Positions 45,721 through 56,072 of a stretch of 64,000 nucleotides of DNA are shown one piece after another. The notes below the pieces were generated by a model, which did no database searches, was not told the origin of the DNA, and saw nothing but the letters and a program-made list of their open reading frames with translations. Source of the stretch: Sneathiella litorea. GTDB lineage: Bacteria > Pseudomonadota > Alphaproteobacteria > Sneathiellales > Sneathiellaceae. Position 1 is the first letter of the stretch, and each line of letters starts with the position of its first letter. The stretch lies in NCBI RefSeq assembly GCF_009882915.1, contig NZ_WTUW01000001.1:992357-1056356 (forward strand), read 5' to 3'. A program made the position numbers and the translations under genes.

Positions 45721-46896
45721 ATGATTCCTGCGTTATTATCAAATTATGCTCCTGCTGACCTTTCCTTTGAAAAAGGGGAAGGCATGTATCTCTATGCGAA
45801 TGATGGCCGACGATATCTCGATTTCGCGGCCGGTATTGCGGTCAGCGGATTGGGTCATGCGCATCCGAAGCTGGTTGAGGCTCTGACAAATCAGGCATCG
45901 AAGGTTTGGCATGTATCCAATCTATTTCGTATTCCCGGGCAGGAAGAGCTTGCTGAGAAGTTAGTGAAGGCTACCTTTGCGGATGCTGTCTATTTCTGTA
46001 ACTCGGGGGCGGAAGCCAATGAGTGTGGCATCAAGATGGTGCGAAAATATTTCAGTACGAATGGACACCCGGAAAAATACCGGATAATCGCTTTCGAAAA
46101 CTCGTTTCATGGACGCACACTTGCCACCATTGCGGCGGCCGGTCAGGAAAAACTTCTTGATGGGTTTGGACCAGCGGTTGAGGGCTTTGATCATGTATCC
46201 GTCGGCGATATTGAGAAAGTTAAGGCGGCGATTACGGATGAGACTGCGGCTGTCCTGATCGAACCGGTTCTTGGCGAAGGCGGTATCCAGGTTGTTGAAC
46301 CGGAATTTATGCGTGCGCTCCGCAATCTGTGTGATGAGCATGGCCTGCTGCTGATGTTGGATGAAATCCAGACAGGCATGGGACGTACGGGAAAGCTTTT
46401 CGCCTATGAACATGCGGGAATCACGCCTGATATCCTGACGTCAGCAAAGGCGCTCGGCGGCGGGTTTCCTGTTGGTGCCTGCCTTGCCGTTGAAAAAGTT
46501 GCGAAGGCCATGACGGTTGGCAGCCACGGATCGACCTACGGCGGTAACCCACTCGCCATGGCTGTGGCGGGGGCTGTTGTTGATGTGATTACGGAAGATG
46601 GCTTTCTTGATCATGTCGCCAAGATGGGTAATCATCTCAAGCAAGGCCTTTCTGGTGTTGTTGATCGTCATCCGGATATTCTTGAGGAAATTCGTGGCAT
46701 CGGCCTGCATCTGGGTTTGAAATGCAAAGTTGAGAATACGCAGGTTAGTAACAAACTGCTTGAACTTGGCGTACTTACGGCAAAGGGCGGCGACAATGTC
46801 GTGCGACTTCTGCCGCCGCTCATTATTGAAGATACGCAGATATCAGAATTTATCAGTCTTCTGGACGAAGCCTGCACGGAGCTTGAAAATGGCTGA
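45721..46896 (+). CDS. argD: Acetylornithine/succinyldiaminopimelate aminotransferase
   Basis: PLP-dependent transamination in arginine synthesis, and often also in lysine synthesis. The 391-residue protein has [43 protein letters not shown], the cofactor aspartate in [14 protein letters not shown], and the PLP lysine in [15 protein letters not shown]. The ATG at 45721 has GGAGAAAG upstream. It overlaps argF by 8 bases. Confidence 0.95.
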   Translation: MIPALLSNYAPADLSFEKGEGMYLYANDGRRYLDFAAGIAVSGLGHAHPKLVEALTNQASKVWHVSNLFRIPGQEELAEKLVKATFADAVYFCNSGAEANECGIKMVRKYFSTNGHPEKYRIIAFENSFHGRTLATIAAAGQEKLLDGFGPAVEGFDHVSVGDIEKVKAAITDETAAVLIEPVLGEGGIQVVEPEFMRALRNLCDEHGLLLMLDEIQTGMGRTGKLFAYEHAGITPDILTSAKALGGGFPVGACLAVEKVAKAMTVGSHGSTYGGNPLAMAVAGAVVDVITEDGFLDHVAKMGNHLKQGLSGVVDRHPDILEEIRGIGLHLGLKCKVENTQVSNKLLELGVLTAKGGDNVVRLLPPLIIEDTQISEFISLLDEACTELENG

Positions 46897-47815
46897 ACTA
46901 CGACATTTTCTCGATTTGAACGAACTGTCAAAATCGGATCTACGGCATATTATCGATGATGGGATTACGCTTAAACAACAGCGTGCCAGCATGCCAAAAG
47001 GTACGGCGGACAAGGAAACACCGCTTGCCGGCCTGACGCTCGCCGCGATATTCGAGTTTCCCTCGACCCGGACCCGCGTTTCCTTTGATATGGCAATGCG
47101 GCAACTTGGCGGTCATACGATTGTCCTTAACGGGAATGATATGCAGCTTGGCCGCGGAGAGACAATTGCTGATACTGCGCGCGTACTGTCACGCTATGTT
47201 GACGCCATTATGATCCGTACTGATGAACATGCCAAACTGCTCGAGCTTGCTGAATATGCGACCGTGCCGGTCATCAACGGCCTGACGAATGGCAGTCATC
47301 CTTGCCAATTGATGGCGGATGTCATGACTTTCGAAGAGCATCGCGGCCCGATCAAGGACAAGATTATCACCTGGTGTGGTGACGGAAATAATATGGTGAC
47401 GTCCTGGATCCATGCGGCGGGCCTGTTTGATTTCGAATTTCGCGTCGCTTGCCCCGAAGAACTGTCTCCTGATCCAAAAGTGCTGGCCTGGGCCAGGGAA
47501 ATGGGTGCAAATATCCATGTGACCCGTAGTGCGGCAGAAGCAGCGGCAGGCGCTCATTGCATAGTCGCGGATACCTGGGTTTCCATGGGAGATGATGTTG
47601 CCAACCGCCATAACCTGCTGATGCCTTATCAGGTAAATGAAGCTCTGATGGCGAGCGCGGCATCTGACGCAATCTTCATGCATTGCCTGCCTGCCCATAG
47701 GGACGAGGAGGCGACTGCGGCCGTTATGGATGGTCCGCAGTCCGTGATTTTTGATGAGGCGGAAAACCGCCTGCATGCGCAAAAAGCAGTACTTCGCTGG
47801 TGCCTCGGCGCCTGA
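46889..47815 (+). CDS. argF: Ornithine carbamoyltransferase
   Basis: Makes citrulline from ornithine and carbamoyl phosphate. The 308-residue protein has the carbamoyl phosphate loop [53 protein letters not shown] and the catalytic [10 protein letters not shown]. The ATG lies inside the end of argD (46889-46896), implying translational coupling. Confidence 0.96.
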   Translation: MAELRHFLDLNELSKSDLRHIIDDGITLKQQRASMPKGTADKETPLAGLTLAAIFEFPSTRTRVSFDMAMRQLGGHTIVLNGNDMQLGRGETIADTARVLSRYVDAIMIRTDEHAKLLELAEYATVPVINGLTNGSHPCQLMADVMTFEEHRGPIKDKIITWCGDGNNMVTSWIHAAGLFDFEFRVACPEELSPDPKVLAWAREMGANIHVTRSAAEAAAGAHCIVADTWVSMGDDVANRHNLLMPYQVNEALMASAASDAIFMHCLPAHRDEEATAAVMDGPQSVIFDEAENRLHAQKAVLRWCLGA

Positions 47816-47843
47816 TACTCCTCAAATTAGTGCGAGAATACCT

Positions 47844-48749
47844 ATGGCCGACGAAGGTCAAAAAATAATCACTGACAATCTTATTCAGCCTTTCCAGATG
47901 GCGAAGGCCGGAGTGCGCGGGCGGTTAGTGCGGATGGGAAATGTGGTCGATACGATCCTGAACCGGCATGGTTACCCAGACGCCGTGGCGGGTTTTCTCG
48001 GCGAAGGGATCGTGCTTGCCGCGATGCTGGGCGGCGCGCTCAAGTTCGACGGAATTTTCACGGTCCAGACCAAAGGTGATGGCGCTATAAGCATGCTTGC
48101 TGCGGATATGACAACCCCGGGAGATATGCGCGGTTATGCCTCTTTCGATGAAGAGAAACTGAACCTCATCGCCTCAGGAAATGTGGAGAAGACTGTCGAA
48201 AATTACCTTGGAAAGGGATATGCCGCGTTTACCATCGATGCGGGCGAAGAGCATAAAAGATATCAGGGAATTGTTGATCTTGATGGAGACAGCCTCGCCG
48301 ACTGTATGGAAAACTATTTCGATAAGTCGGAACAGATTGACACGCTCTTGCGCGTTGCAGTGGACAAAATTGACGGTAAATGGCGCGCCGGTGGCCTAAT
48401 GATACAGCGGTTGCCGGATGAAAATGCGACAGAAATGAACCAGGATCAAGAGGATGAAAACTGGCGTAATGCCCAGGCCCTGGCCGGAACGATTACACAT
48501 AAAGAACTCACAAGCCCAATTCTAAAATCGTCCGAGCTGCTCTACAAGCTGTTTCATGAAGACGGGGTTTGGCTTTATGACCCTCAGGAACTACTCGATA
48601 GATGCAGCTGCAGTGCCGAGCGGGTGATGAGCACCCTTAAAACCTTCGGTGGGGAGGATTTGCAGGATATGGCGAAGGATGGTGTGATCACGGCGGATTG
48701 CCAGTTCTGCTCGAGTAAATATGAAATACAGGTTGAGGATCTGAGTTAG
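47844..48749 (+). CDS. hslO: Redox-regulated chaperone Hsp33
   Basis: Oxidation-activated holdase. The 301-residue protein has the N-terminal core (GVRGRLVRMG, TVQTKGDGAISMLAADM) and the C-terminal zinc/redox switch with two cysteine pairs, CSCS near residue 254 and CQFC near residue 287. The order argD-argF-hslO is common in Alphaproteobacteria. The ATG at 47844 is 28 bases after argF and lacks a strong ribosome site. Confidence 0.94.
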   Translation: MADEGQKIITDNLIQPFQMAKAGVRGRLVRMGNVVDTILNRHGYPDAVAGFLGEGIVLAAMLGGALKFDGIFTVQTKGDGAISMLAADMTTPGDMRGYASFDEEKLNLIASGNVEKTVENYLGKGYAAFTIDAGEEHKRYQGIVDLDGDSLADCMENYFDKSEQIDTLLRVAVDKIDGKWRAGGLMIQRLPDENATEMNQDQEDENWRNAQALAGTITHKELTSPILKSSELLYKLFHEDGVWLYDPQELLDRCSCSAERVMSTLKTFGGEDLQDMAKDGVITADCQFCSSKYEIQVEDLS

Positions 48750-48847
48750 GGCGAATTTTATGAAATGCCTCTAACGGAAGCTTGAATTTCGTCCAAAGTC
48801 CGTAATAGAGTGAGATTAGTTCATTTCTTTGCAAAGATGAGAATAAC

Positions 48848-49441
48848 ATGGCAAGCCTTCGTCGTCTTCTGACAATCCTATCCCTTCTGATGACGACCGC
48901 TCTTTTGGGTTGCGTGGCACCGCCGCCCAATCCGGTCTATCCGGAAATAACCTTTCAACATCTGAACCCTCTGTATCTGAACGTCGGTGAGATCAAGATT
49001 GTCGACGAGTTTACGCCGCCGCTCAAGCATCCGCATGTAGAGCATGAACTACCGGTCTCGATTGATCAGTCGGTGCGTAACTGGGTGCGGGACCGCCTGC
49101 GGACGACGGGCAACAGTGGCGCGGTTGCGACAATTACCATTAAGGATGCAAGTGCCGTTGAACAGGGTCTGGAAAAGGATAGCGGCCTGAAAGGCCTGAT
49201 CACCAAGAACCAGTCGGAGCTTTATGTATTTCACCTTCTGGTGGAGCTTAAAATCACAGAGATATCCGGCTCTTCCGCTTTTGTAACGGCGGAAGCGACG
49301 CGGACGAAATCGGTGCCTGAAGGGATTACGCTTAATCAGCGGGAAAAAACGTATTTCACTCAGGTTGAGTCTCTGATGCGGGCGTTTGACCAGGAAATGG
49401 AGAAAAGTATCCGTACCTTTATGGGGGCTTATTTGCGTTAA
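48848..49441 (+). CDS. Putative lipoprotein of unknown function
   Basis: A 197-residue exported protein. The signal peptide ends in the lipobox ALLGC (Cys at about residue 22), followed by a proline-rich linker (APPPNPVYP). The mature part has mixed helix/strand character; the family is not one that I can name. Residues 100-180 (ATITIKDASAVEQG, YVFHLLVELKITEISG) are similar in pattern to small periplasmic DUF lipoproteins found beside hslO in related genomes. It stands alone with about 100 bases on each side. Confidence 0.75.
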   Translation: MASLRRLLTILSLLMTTALLGCVAPPPNPVYPEITFQHLNPLYLNVGEIKIVDEFTPPLKHPHVEHELPVSIDQSVRNWVRDRLRTTGNSGAVATITIKDASAVEQGLEKDSGLKGLITKNQSELYVFHLLVELKITEISGSSAFVTAEATRTKSVPEGITLNQREKTYFTQVESLMRAFDQEMEKSIRTFMGAYLR

Positions 49442-49492
49442 TTCGTACAATTCGCGGATTATAATTTGGTTGTGCCTACTCTTTTTTAGAAG

Positions 49493-49524
49493 TTGATGCA
49501 CTTGTGCAGCGCCACTAATTGGCG
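49493..49524 (+). promoter_or_regulatory. Predicted promoter of the TetR-RND operon with overlapping palindromes
   Basis: TTGATG (49493-49498), 17 bases, TAATTG (49516-49521). A perfect 5-bp inverted repeat, CGCCA-N5-TGGCG (49510-49524), covers the -10, and an imperfect one (GCACTTGTGC, 49499-49506 region) covers the spacer. Either could be the TetR operator. Confidence 0.45.
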
Positions 49525-49562
49525 TAGTTTTTGCGAAAAGTTCAATCGATTGACCTAATCAA

Positions 49563-50234
49563 ATGTCAGTGACAGAAATATCGGCGTCCGATCGGATGAT
49601 AGAAGCGGCAGGAAAGCTCTTTGCCGAAAGGTCCTTTGACTCTGTTTCGACCCGGGAAATCGCGGCGGCGGCCGGTGTCAATCTTTCTGCTATTTCCTAT
49701 CATTTTGACAATAAAGAGGGTCTTTATCGAGCAATATTCAAGAAAATTGTCCGGGACTTGAAACTTGTTCGGGTTGAGCTCGCGATCCTGCTGGAGACTC
49801 AACTGACGGCGGCCCAGAATGATCGAAAGGCCTATGCGGATTTTCTCGCTGCTTTTGTTTCCCGAATTGTCGATGGTGCGTTTTCTCCGTCGACGAGGTG
49901 GCGCATGCGGTTGATTAAACGCGAAACAGAAATGCCCACGGATTGTTTTCAAATATTGATGGAAGGACATATCGACGTTATTCATGATCTGCTGGGGATT
50001 TTGATCGCCAAGATCTTGGGGACATCACCCTTAAGCGAGAAAACACGGCTCGAAGCCAATGCTATTTTTTCCCTTTGCATGCAATACGCGCTGAATGAAG
50101 AACTGGTGAAGTCTCGCATGGGCTGGTCTTCAATTGGCCCCCCTGAAATTCAGAAAATAAAAGAAGTAACGACAGAAATGATACTGCGTTCTGTTAATCT
50201 AGGGGAATATTGCAACTTCACAGGGGAGGGATAG
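49563..50234 (+). CDS. TetR-family regulator, CecR-like
   Basis: A 223-residue repressor-type protein. The N-terminal helix-turn-helix is AAGKLFAERSFDSVSTREIAAAAGVNLSAISYHFDNKEGLYRAIF. The ligand domain (residues 80-215) resembles the DUF1956/CecR group, which often controls efflux genes. It is the first gene of an operon with an RND adaptor 4 bases downstream, so it probably represses its own operon. Confidence 0.88.
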   Translation: MSVTEISASDRMIEAAGKLFAERSFDSVSTREIAAAAGVNLSAISYHFDNKEGLYRAIFKKIVRDLKLVRVELAILLETQLTAAQNDRKAYADFLAAFVSRIVDGAFSPSTRWRMRLIKRETEMPTDCFQILMEGHIDVIHDLLGILIAKILGTSPLSEKTRLEANAIFSLCMQYALNEELVKSRMGWSSIGPPEIQKIKEVTTEMILRSVNLGEYCNFTGEG

Positions 50235-50238
50235 CCGG

Positions 50239-51480
50239 GTGAGACTCCTACTCAAGATAATTTTGCCACTGATTATTTTGGGTATGGGAGTTGCGTTGGC
50301 TGTCTACATGGTAGCAACGAAGCCGGTAATTGAGCCGGAACTCGTTGAGGAACGGGTCTGGACCGTAGCTGCCATTCCTGTTGAGTTTAAGGATCAATCT
50401 GTCGATCTTAATCTATTCGGATCACTGAAGGCTGTGCGCGATGTAGAACTCAGGTCGCTGGTTGGCGGTGAAGTGGTCGAGGTGGGAGATAATTTTCGCG
50501 AAGGAGCGCTTCTGGAAAAAGGCGAACTGCTGGTTCGTGTTGACCCTTTCGACTTTGAATCCCAGCTTAGTGAAAAAGAGGCCGCCCTGCTCGAAGCCCG
50601 TGCTCGCCTAAATGAACTGGTGGCAATCCAGAAATCCGAGGAGATAGCACTGGATCGCGAACGCGAAGTACTTGAGCGGGAAGTGCGCAATGTCGAAAGA
50701 TCGGAGAGCCTCGCCAAGCGTGGCAATATCTCGGTAAAGTCTCTTGATGATGCTAGGTCAACCTTAAGCCGACAGCGCCAAACGGTGGAATCGCGTGAAG
50801 CCCAGCTTGATATTCTCAAACCTCGCATTGGCCAGCAACGAGCCGTCATTGACCGACTGGATGTAGGGGTTCGCCGCGCGGAACGAGACCTTGCGAATAC
50901 CAGCCTGCGCGCGCCCTTTAGAGGGTATGTCACAGAAGTGTCGGCGGAATTCGGCAAGAATATCGGGGCGAGCGATAAAGTTGCGCGGGTAATAGACGCA
51001 GCGCAGATGGAGGCTCGTTTTCTGCTTTCCGACAGCCAGTATGGGCTCCTTCTTGGCAGTAGTGTCGACATAGTTGGCCGTCCAGTCACCGTCTCCTGGG
51101 AATCCGGGGATACCGAGCTTGTATTTAATGGGCAAGTAGCCCGTCTTAGCCCGGAAATCAGTTCGGAGACCGGAGGGCTTGAGGTTTTTGCCATTCTGGA
51201 CACCAGCGAGTATACCTCGCTCCTTCGTCCTGGTGCTTTCGTTGAAGTGGTCTTGTTAGGAAATCGTTATTTGAATGTCGCGAAACTTCCTGACAGCAGT
51301 ATTTTCGAGAATACCAAGGTTTATGTTGTCAAGGATGGACGGCTGGAGCCTCGTACAATTGAAATTGTCGCGCAAAATGGGAGTGATGTACTCGTGCGGG
51401 GGGATTTGGTGGGGGGTGAGCTTGTCGTCACAACCCGACTTCCAGAAATTGGGCCCAACCTCAAGGTAGAGGTGCGCTGA
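50239..51480 (+). CDS. RND efflux periplasmic adaptor
   Basis: A 413-residue membrane fusion protein with an N-terminal membrane anchor (IILPLIILGMGVALAVYM), a lipoyl half-motif LRSLVGGEVVEVGDNF, a long coiled-coil hairpin (about residues 105-220), then ADLANTSLRAPFRGYV-like second lipoyl half (DLANTSLRAPFRGYVTEV) and beta-barrel. It links the pump to an outer-membrane channel not encoded here. GTG start. Its stop overlaps the pump start by one base. Confidence 0.9.
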   Translation: MRLLLKIILPLIILGMGVALAVYMVATKPVIEPELVEERVWTVAAIPVEFKDQSVDLNLFGSLKAVRDVELRSLVGGEVVEVGDNFREGALLEKGELLVRVDPFDFESQLSEKEAALLEARARLNELVAIQKSEEIALDREREVLEREVRNVERSESLAKRGNISVKSLDDARSTLSRQRQTVESREAQLDILKPRIGQQRAVIDRLDVGVRRAERDLANTSLRAPFRGYVTEVSAEFGKNIGASDKVARVIDAAQMEARFLLSDSQYGLLLGSSVDIVGRPVTVSWESGDTELVFNGQVARLSPEISSETGGLEVFAILDTSEYTSLLRPGAFVEVVLLGNRYLNVAKLPDSSIFENTKVYVVKDGRLEPRTIEIVAQNGSDVLVRGDLVGGELVVTTRLPEIGPNLKVEVR

Positions 51481-54400
51481 TGGACCTTGGCCGCCTCGTC
51501 AAGATTTTTGTCCGCCACAAAAATGCTGCCAATCTCCTGATGTTGATGATGATTGTTATAGGTATTGCATCGATATACCGGCTGAACACCCAATTTTTTC
51601 CGGATTTTGGAACAGAAGTAATCACCACTAGCATTGTTTGGCCGGGAGCCAGCGCAGAAGATGTCGACAGCAATATCACAACTGCAATTCTGCCCGAAGT
51701 TCGTTTTCTGAACGGGGTCAAGCGGGTGACATCCTATTCCGTTGAGGGCAGCAGCGTTATTGTTGTGGAATTCGAACCGGAAACGGATATGCAGGCGGCT
51801 CTATCTGACGTTGAGCAGGGAGTGACGCAAATCACCACCTTCCCCGAAACCATTGAAACGCCCAATGTGAAGAGGGTTGTGATCTATGATCCGATTGCCC
51901 GTCTATCAGTATCCGGTCCCTATTCCGAAGATGCGCTGAAGCGAATTGCGAAAACCATGCGCGATGATCTGCTTGATCTCGGCATTGACAAGATCACGTT
52001 GTTTGGTGCGCGGAATGAGGAGATCTGGGTCGATGTAGAGAGGCGGGATTTACGCAGGCTTAATCTCAGTCTTACAGACATCGCCGGGATTATTCGAAAT
52101 AATTCGCAGGATGTGCCGCTCGGAACGGTTTCCGGAACCTACGAACGCCAATTGAGATCGCTTGAGCAAAAGACGAATGCCAAGTCTCTTGGGGCACTGG
52201 AAATCAAGTCTTTCGATGATGGGCAAAAGATATATCTGCGTGATATTGCGGATGTCCAAGATGAGTTTTCCGAGAATGGATCGACCGGTTGGCATAAAGG
52301 TAGCGCCGCAATCGAAATCAGCATTCAGCGCGCGCAGTCAACCGATGCCCTGAAAGCGGAAAAGATAGTGTCCGGCTATTTCGAGCGTGAAAAGGAACGC
52401 TGGCCACCCGAGTTGGAAATAAAGCAGTATGACGTGCAGGCGAAGCTGATTGAAGACCGGATTCGGTTGTTGATAAATAATGGCGCCAGCGGCTTGATAC
52501 TTGTTCTGATTATCCTGTTTATCTTCCTTAATGTCCGAGTGGCCTTTTGGGTAGCTGCGGGCATTCCGGTAGCAATTCTCGCGACTGCAGGCGTCATGCT
52601 GCTGACCGGGCAGTCGATTAATATGATTAGCCTGTTTGCCATTATTATGTCACTGGGCATTATCGTCGATGATGCCATCGTTGTCGGGGAACACGCATCA
52701 TATTTGCGCTCGACAGGGTTGTCTGCGGTTGACGCCGCGGAGAGGGGTGCGCTTCGAATGCTGGCCCCGGTTTTTGCTTCGAGCCTGACGACAATCGCTG
52801 CGTTTTTGCCGATCTTCTTGATTGGCGATGTCATTGGGCAGATAATCCGGGCAATTCCGGCGGTAGTCGTATCAGTTTTGATTGCCAGCCTGATTGAGTG
52901 TTTCCTTATTTTGCCGGGCCACATGCGCCACGCGCTCCGTTATCAAGGAAACAGTACCAGCGGTCTCCGCAGAAGTTTTGATGAAAAATTCAGCTATTTT
53001 CAGACTCACCAATTTAGGCGGGTAGTGGAGCTTACGGTAAATTGGCGCTATGCGACACTTGCTGCGGCGGTTGCGATGCTGATCATTTCCGTCGGCTTTT
53101 TTCTGGGAGGTCGGATCGGGTTTAATTTTTTCCCCTCGCCGGAGGCCAACGTCGTGAATGCGAATGTCGTATTTGCACCCGGTAGCGTTCGTAGCGACAC
53201 GGAAGCTATGGTCAAGGAACTGGAACGCGCACTTTATAAGGCTGAGAATGATCTGACGGACGGTGACGGCGGCCTGATTGTTATGTCATTGGGCAAGATT
53301 GGCATTAGTACGGGCGATCAGTTCAGTTCCGTTGCGGGCGATAATCGCGGCGGTATGATGGTGGAGCTCATTTCTTCGGATCTTCGAAATGTCCGAACTG
53401 CGGATTTCGTCACGACCTGGCGGAAAGAAATCAGGGAAATGCCGGGGATTCAGCGAATTGCGCTGACTGAGAGGATTGGTGGCCCGCCGGGCCGCGAACT
53501 TGATATTCGCCTGAAAGGCGATAATGTTGACGCACTGAAATCCGCTGCGGAGGAAGTCAAGGAACTCCTGAAACAGTTCCGTGGTGTTTCAGATATTGAG
53601 GATGATCTGCCTGTTGGAAAACAGGAAATCATTCTTGAGCTGACCCCGCGCGGCCGAGCGCTTGGATTTACAACCGAGGACATTGCCACTCAGGTGCGCG
53701 CCGGGTTTGAAGGAGTGATTGCCCGTAAGTTTGCCCGTGGAGATGAAGAAGTAACGATCCGGGTGCAGCTCCCGCGTGATCAGATTGCCGCCGAAGCCTT
53801 GCGGGATTTCTATCTGAAGAGCGCATCAGGCCTTGAGGTGCCGTTGTCCGCAGTGGTTACAGAGCGCACCCAGGTTGGTTTTGCCCGAATTAAGCGCGAA
53901 GACGGAGTGCGTGAAGTTGCCATAACAGCGGAAATTGACGAAAATCTCACGTCATCAGACCAAGTGCTGTTCGCGTTGCCTGAGGAGGGGCTGGAGGCGA
54001 TCTCCGCGGCATATGACCTGAAATATCGGTTCGCGGGCAAATCGGAGGAGCAGGCGGATACCATTGCGGATATGAAGTTCGGGGCGACGATTGGCCTTTC
54101 CGCGATTTATCTTATTCTGGCCTGGGTATTTTCCTCCTATTGGCGTCCGGTGGTGGTAATGTCTATCATCCCTTTCGGTCTGGTTGGCGCTATTCTAGGC
54201 CATTACGCACTGGGGTATAATCTGACCATTCTTTCGCTGATTGCGCTTTTGGGCCTTTCAGGAATACTGGTGAATAACTCAATTATCCTGGTTAGTGTGA
54301 TTGACGAACGGCTTTCCAAGGGTGAAGCGTATATCGAAGCAGTAATTGGCGGGACATGTGATCGATTGCGCGCCGTATTACTGACATCGTTGACAACGAT

Positions 54401-54611
54401 TGGCGGCTTAACGCCGCTACTTTTCGAAACGAGCCTCCAGGCGCAATTCTTGATTCCGATGGCTATTACTCTGGTCTTCGGCTTGATGGCGGCTACTTTC
54501 CTTGTCCTGTTCCTGGTGCCAGCTCTGCTTATAATGCAGGATGATTTTGGTCGTATGGCACGTGGGCTAAAGGCGCTCTACTTCCCAAATGCAGGGAAGG
54601 GGAAGGTTTAG
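51480..54611 (+). CDS. RND-superfamily efflux pump permease
   Basis: A 1043-residue inner-membrane proton-driven pump with twelve membrane segments and two large periplasmic loops. The segment-4 motif ISLFAIIMSLGIIVDDAIVVGEH carries the proton-relay aspartates. GLIMAATFL-type C-terminal segments and the second-half repeat (LIALLGLSGILVNNSIILVSVIDERL) are present. It resembles the AcrB/HAE1 family of uncertain substrate. It ends with a 4-base overlap with the convergent trkH. Confidence 0.93.
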   Translation: MDLGRLVKIFVRHKNAANLLMLMMIVIGIASIYRLNTQFFPDFGTEVITTSIVWPGASAEDVDSNITTAILPEVRFLNGVKRVTSYSVEGSSVIVVEFEPETDMQAALSDVEQGVTQITTFPETIETPNVKRVVIYDPIARLSVSGPYSEDALKRIAKTMRDDLLDLGIDKITLFGARNEEIWVDVERRDLRRLNLSLTDIAGIIRNNSQDVPLGTVSGTYERQLRSLEQKTNAKSLGALEIKSFDDGQKIYLRDIADVQDEFSENGSTGWHKGSAAIEISIQRAQSTDALKAEKIVSGYFEREKERWPPELEIKQYDVQAKLIEDRIRLLINNGASGLILVLIILFIFLNVRVAFWVAAGIPVAILATAGVMLLTGQSINMISLFAIIMSLGIIVDDAIVVGEHASYLRSTGLSAVDAAERGALRMLAPVFASSLTTIAAFLPIFLIGDVIGQIIRAIPAVVVSVLIASLIECFLILPGHMRHALRYQGNSTSGLRRSFDEKFSYFQTHQFRRVVELTVNWRYATLAAAVAMLIISVGFFLGGRIGFNFFPSPEANVVNANVVFAPGSVRSDTEAMVKELERALYKAENDLTDGDGGLIVMSLGKIGISTGDQFSSVAGDNRGGMMVELISSDLRNVRTADFVTTWRKEIREMPGIQRIALTERIGGPPGRELDIRLKGDNVDALKSAAEEVKELLKQFRGVSDIEDDLPVGKQEIILELTPRGRALGFTTEDIATQVRAGFEGVIARKFARGDEEVTIRVQLPRDQIAAEALRDFYLKSASGLEVPLSAVVTERTQVGFARIKREDGVREVAITAEIDENLTSSDQVLFALPEEGLEAISAAYDLKYRFAGKSEEQADTIADMKFGATIGLSAIYLILAWVFSSYWRPVVVMSIIPFGLVGAILGHYALGYNLTILSLIALLGLSGILVNNSIILVSVIDERLSKGEAYIEAVIGGTCDRLRAVLLTSLTTIGGLTPLLFETSLQAQFLIPMAITLVFGLMAATFLVLFLVPALLIMQDDFGRMARGLKALYFPNAGKGKV

Positions 54612-56059
54612 CGCTGCCAAAAGCGCCGAGAGAAAAGAACGAGAACGGTAAAAAGTTCCAGTCGTCCCAACAACATGCCAAGTGACATCAGCCACTTTGC
54701 CGGATCGGAGAGGGTTTTGAAGGTTCCCGAGGGACCAACCGTTTCCCCAAGGCCAGGGCCAACATTGGTAATGGCGGTTGCAGCACTTGAGATTGCTGTC
54801 AGGAAATCCAGACCGGTGAGGCCAAGCGCAATGGTCAGCAATGCAAAAATTACGAGAAAGAGGAAAACAAAGCTTGTCACCGATGCTATGGTTTCGTCCG
54901 GCAGGGGCCGACCGTTATACCGAGGCTTATATATCCCGTTCGGCCGTATCATCTGCATTAACTGGCAGCGGGCAGTTTCAATAAGTATTTGAACGCGAAA
55001 TATTTTGATGCTGCAGGACGTCGATCCTGCGCAACCCCCAACAAACATAAAAAAGAAAAAGGCAGTTATGCCAAAGCTTCCCCAGCTGCTGTAGTCAGCA
55101 GTTGCATAGCCTGTCCCGGTGATAATTGAAGTCACATTGAACATGGAGTGCCTCAGGGCAATCCAGAATGAGATTTCATCGTGCCGTATTTGCCAGAAGG
55201 TCATAGCCACAACCCCGATCAGGATGATCGAAAGAAACCACCTGATCTGGCTATCCATCAGAAAACTGCCGGGGTTTCCCTTGAGAATATGGAGATACAT
55301 CAGGAAGGGCAGCGCTCCCATAATCATGAAAACAACCATGATGCTTTCGACGAGTGGGCTTTCAAAATTACTCGCTGACTGGTCAGACGTAGAAAATCCA
55401 CCTGTAGAGATTGTCGTCATGGCGTGAGTAACCGCATCGAACAGGCTCATCCCGGTCATCCAGAGTGCAATCGTGCAAATCAGACTGAGAAAGAGATACA
55501 TATACCCTATGGCTTTGACGATATCAGCGACTCGCGGCAGCGCTTTCTCCGAGGTAGCTTCCGAGGTCTCCATGCGGAAGAGCTGCATGCCACCAATCCG
55601 GAGCAGCGGCATGATGGCAATCGCCGTCACAATAATGCCGATACCACCGGTCCATTGCAACAACGCCCGCCACATCAGGATACCGGGTGGCGCCGTATCA
55701 AGGCCTGTAAGAACTGTCGACCCGGTGGTTGTCAGACCACTCATCGCCTCAAAAAAGGCATCGGTGTAGGGAATGTCCATCTCGCTGAAGGTGAACGGCA
55801 TTGCCGCCGCCGCAGGCAGGATAATCCAGACCGCCGTGGTCAGAATAAAAGCCTGCCGCCGCTCCAGTTCCATGCCGCTTCCGCGATTGGAAAGGTACAA
55901 TCCGCCGCCGATGAAAATTGCGACTGCTGCCGAAACAAGGAAAACCTGCCAGTCCTTATTTCCGTCTATCAGGTCCACCATCGCCGGCACGAGCATGGCG
56001 AGTCCGATAAACACAAGGAGGATTCCATTGACGGCTAAAATCAGGCGAAAATTTAACAC
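54608..56059 (-). CDS. trkH: TrkH-family potassium uptake protein
   Basis: Membrane subunit of Trk potassium uptake, 483 residues with four pore-loop repeats: SGLTTTGSTVLTGLD, HAMTTISTGGFSTSD, NVTSIITGTGYATADYSSWG and AATAITNVGPGLGE, each with the selectivity-filter glycine. The start is GTG at 56059. No trkA is adjacent; the regulatory subunit must lie elsewhere. It follows folE after 13 bases. Confidence 0.92.
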   Translation of the reverse strand: MLNFRLILAVNGILLVFIGLAMLVPAMVDLIDGNKDWQVFLVSAAVAIFIGGGLYLSNRGSGMELERRQAFILTTAVWIILPAAAAMPFTFSEMDIPYTDAFFEAMSGLTTTGSTVLTGLDTAPPGILMWRALLQWTGGIGIIVTAIAIMPLLRIGGMQLFRMETSEATSEKALPRVADIVKAIGYMYLFLSLICTIALWMTGMSLFDAVTHAMTTISTGGFSTSDQSASNFESPLVESIMVVFMIMGALPFLMYLHILKGNPGSFLMDSQIRWFLSIILIGVVAMTFWQIRHDEISFWIALRHSMFNVTSIITGTGYATADYSSWGSFGITAFFFFMFVGGCAGSTSCSIKIFRVQILIETARCQLMQMIRPNGIYKPRYNGRPLPDETIASVTSFVFLFLVIFALLTIALGLTGLDFLTAISSAATAITNVGPGLGETVGPSGTFKTLSDPAKWLMSLGMLLGRLELFTVLVLFSRRFWQR

Positions 56060-56072
56060 GGCGGTGCCGCAC

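Noticed and set aside
50394-51203. A 269-codon frame antisense to the RND adaptor
   Set aside because: The product is dominated by Ser and Arg, typical of an antisense shadow, and the adaptor frame is clearly genuine.
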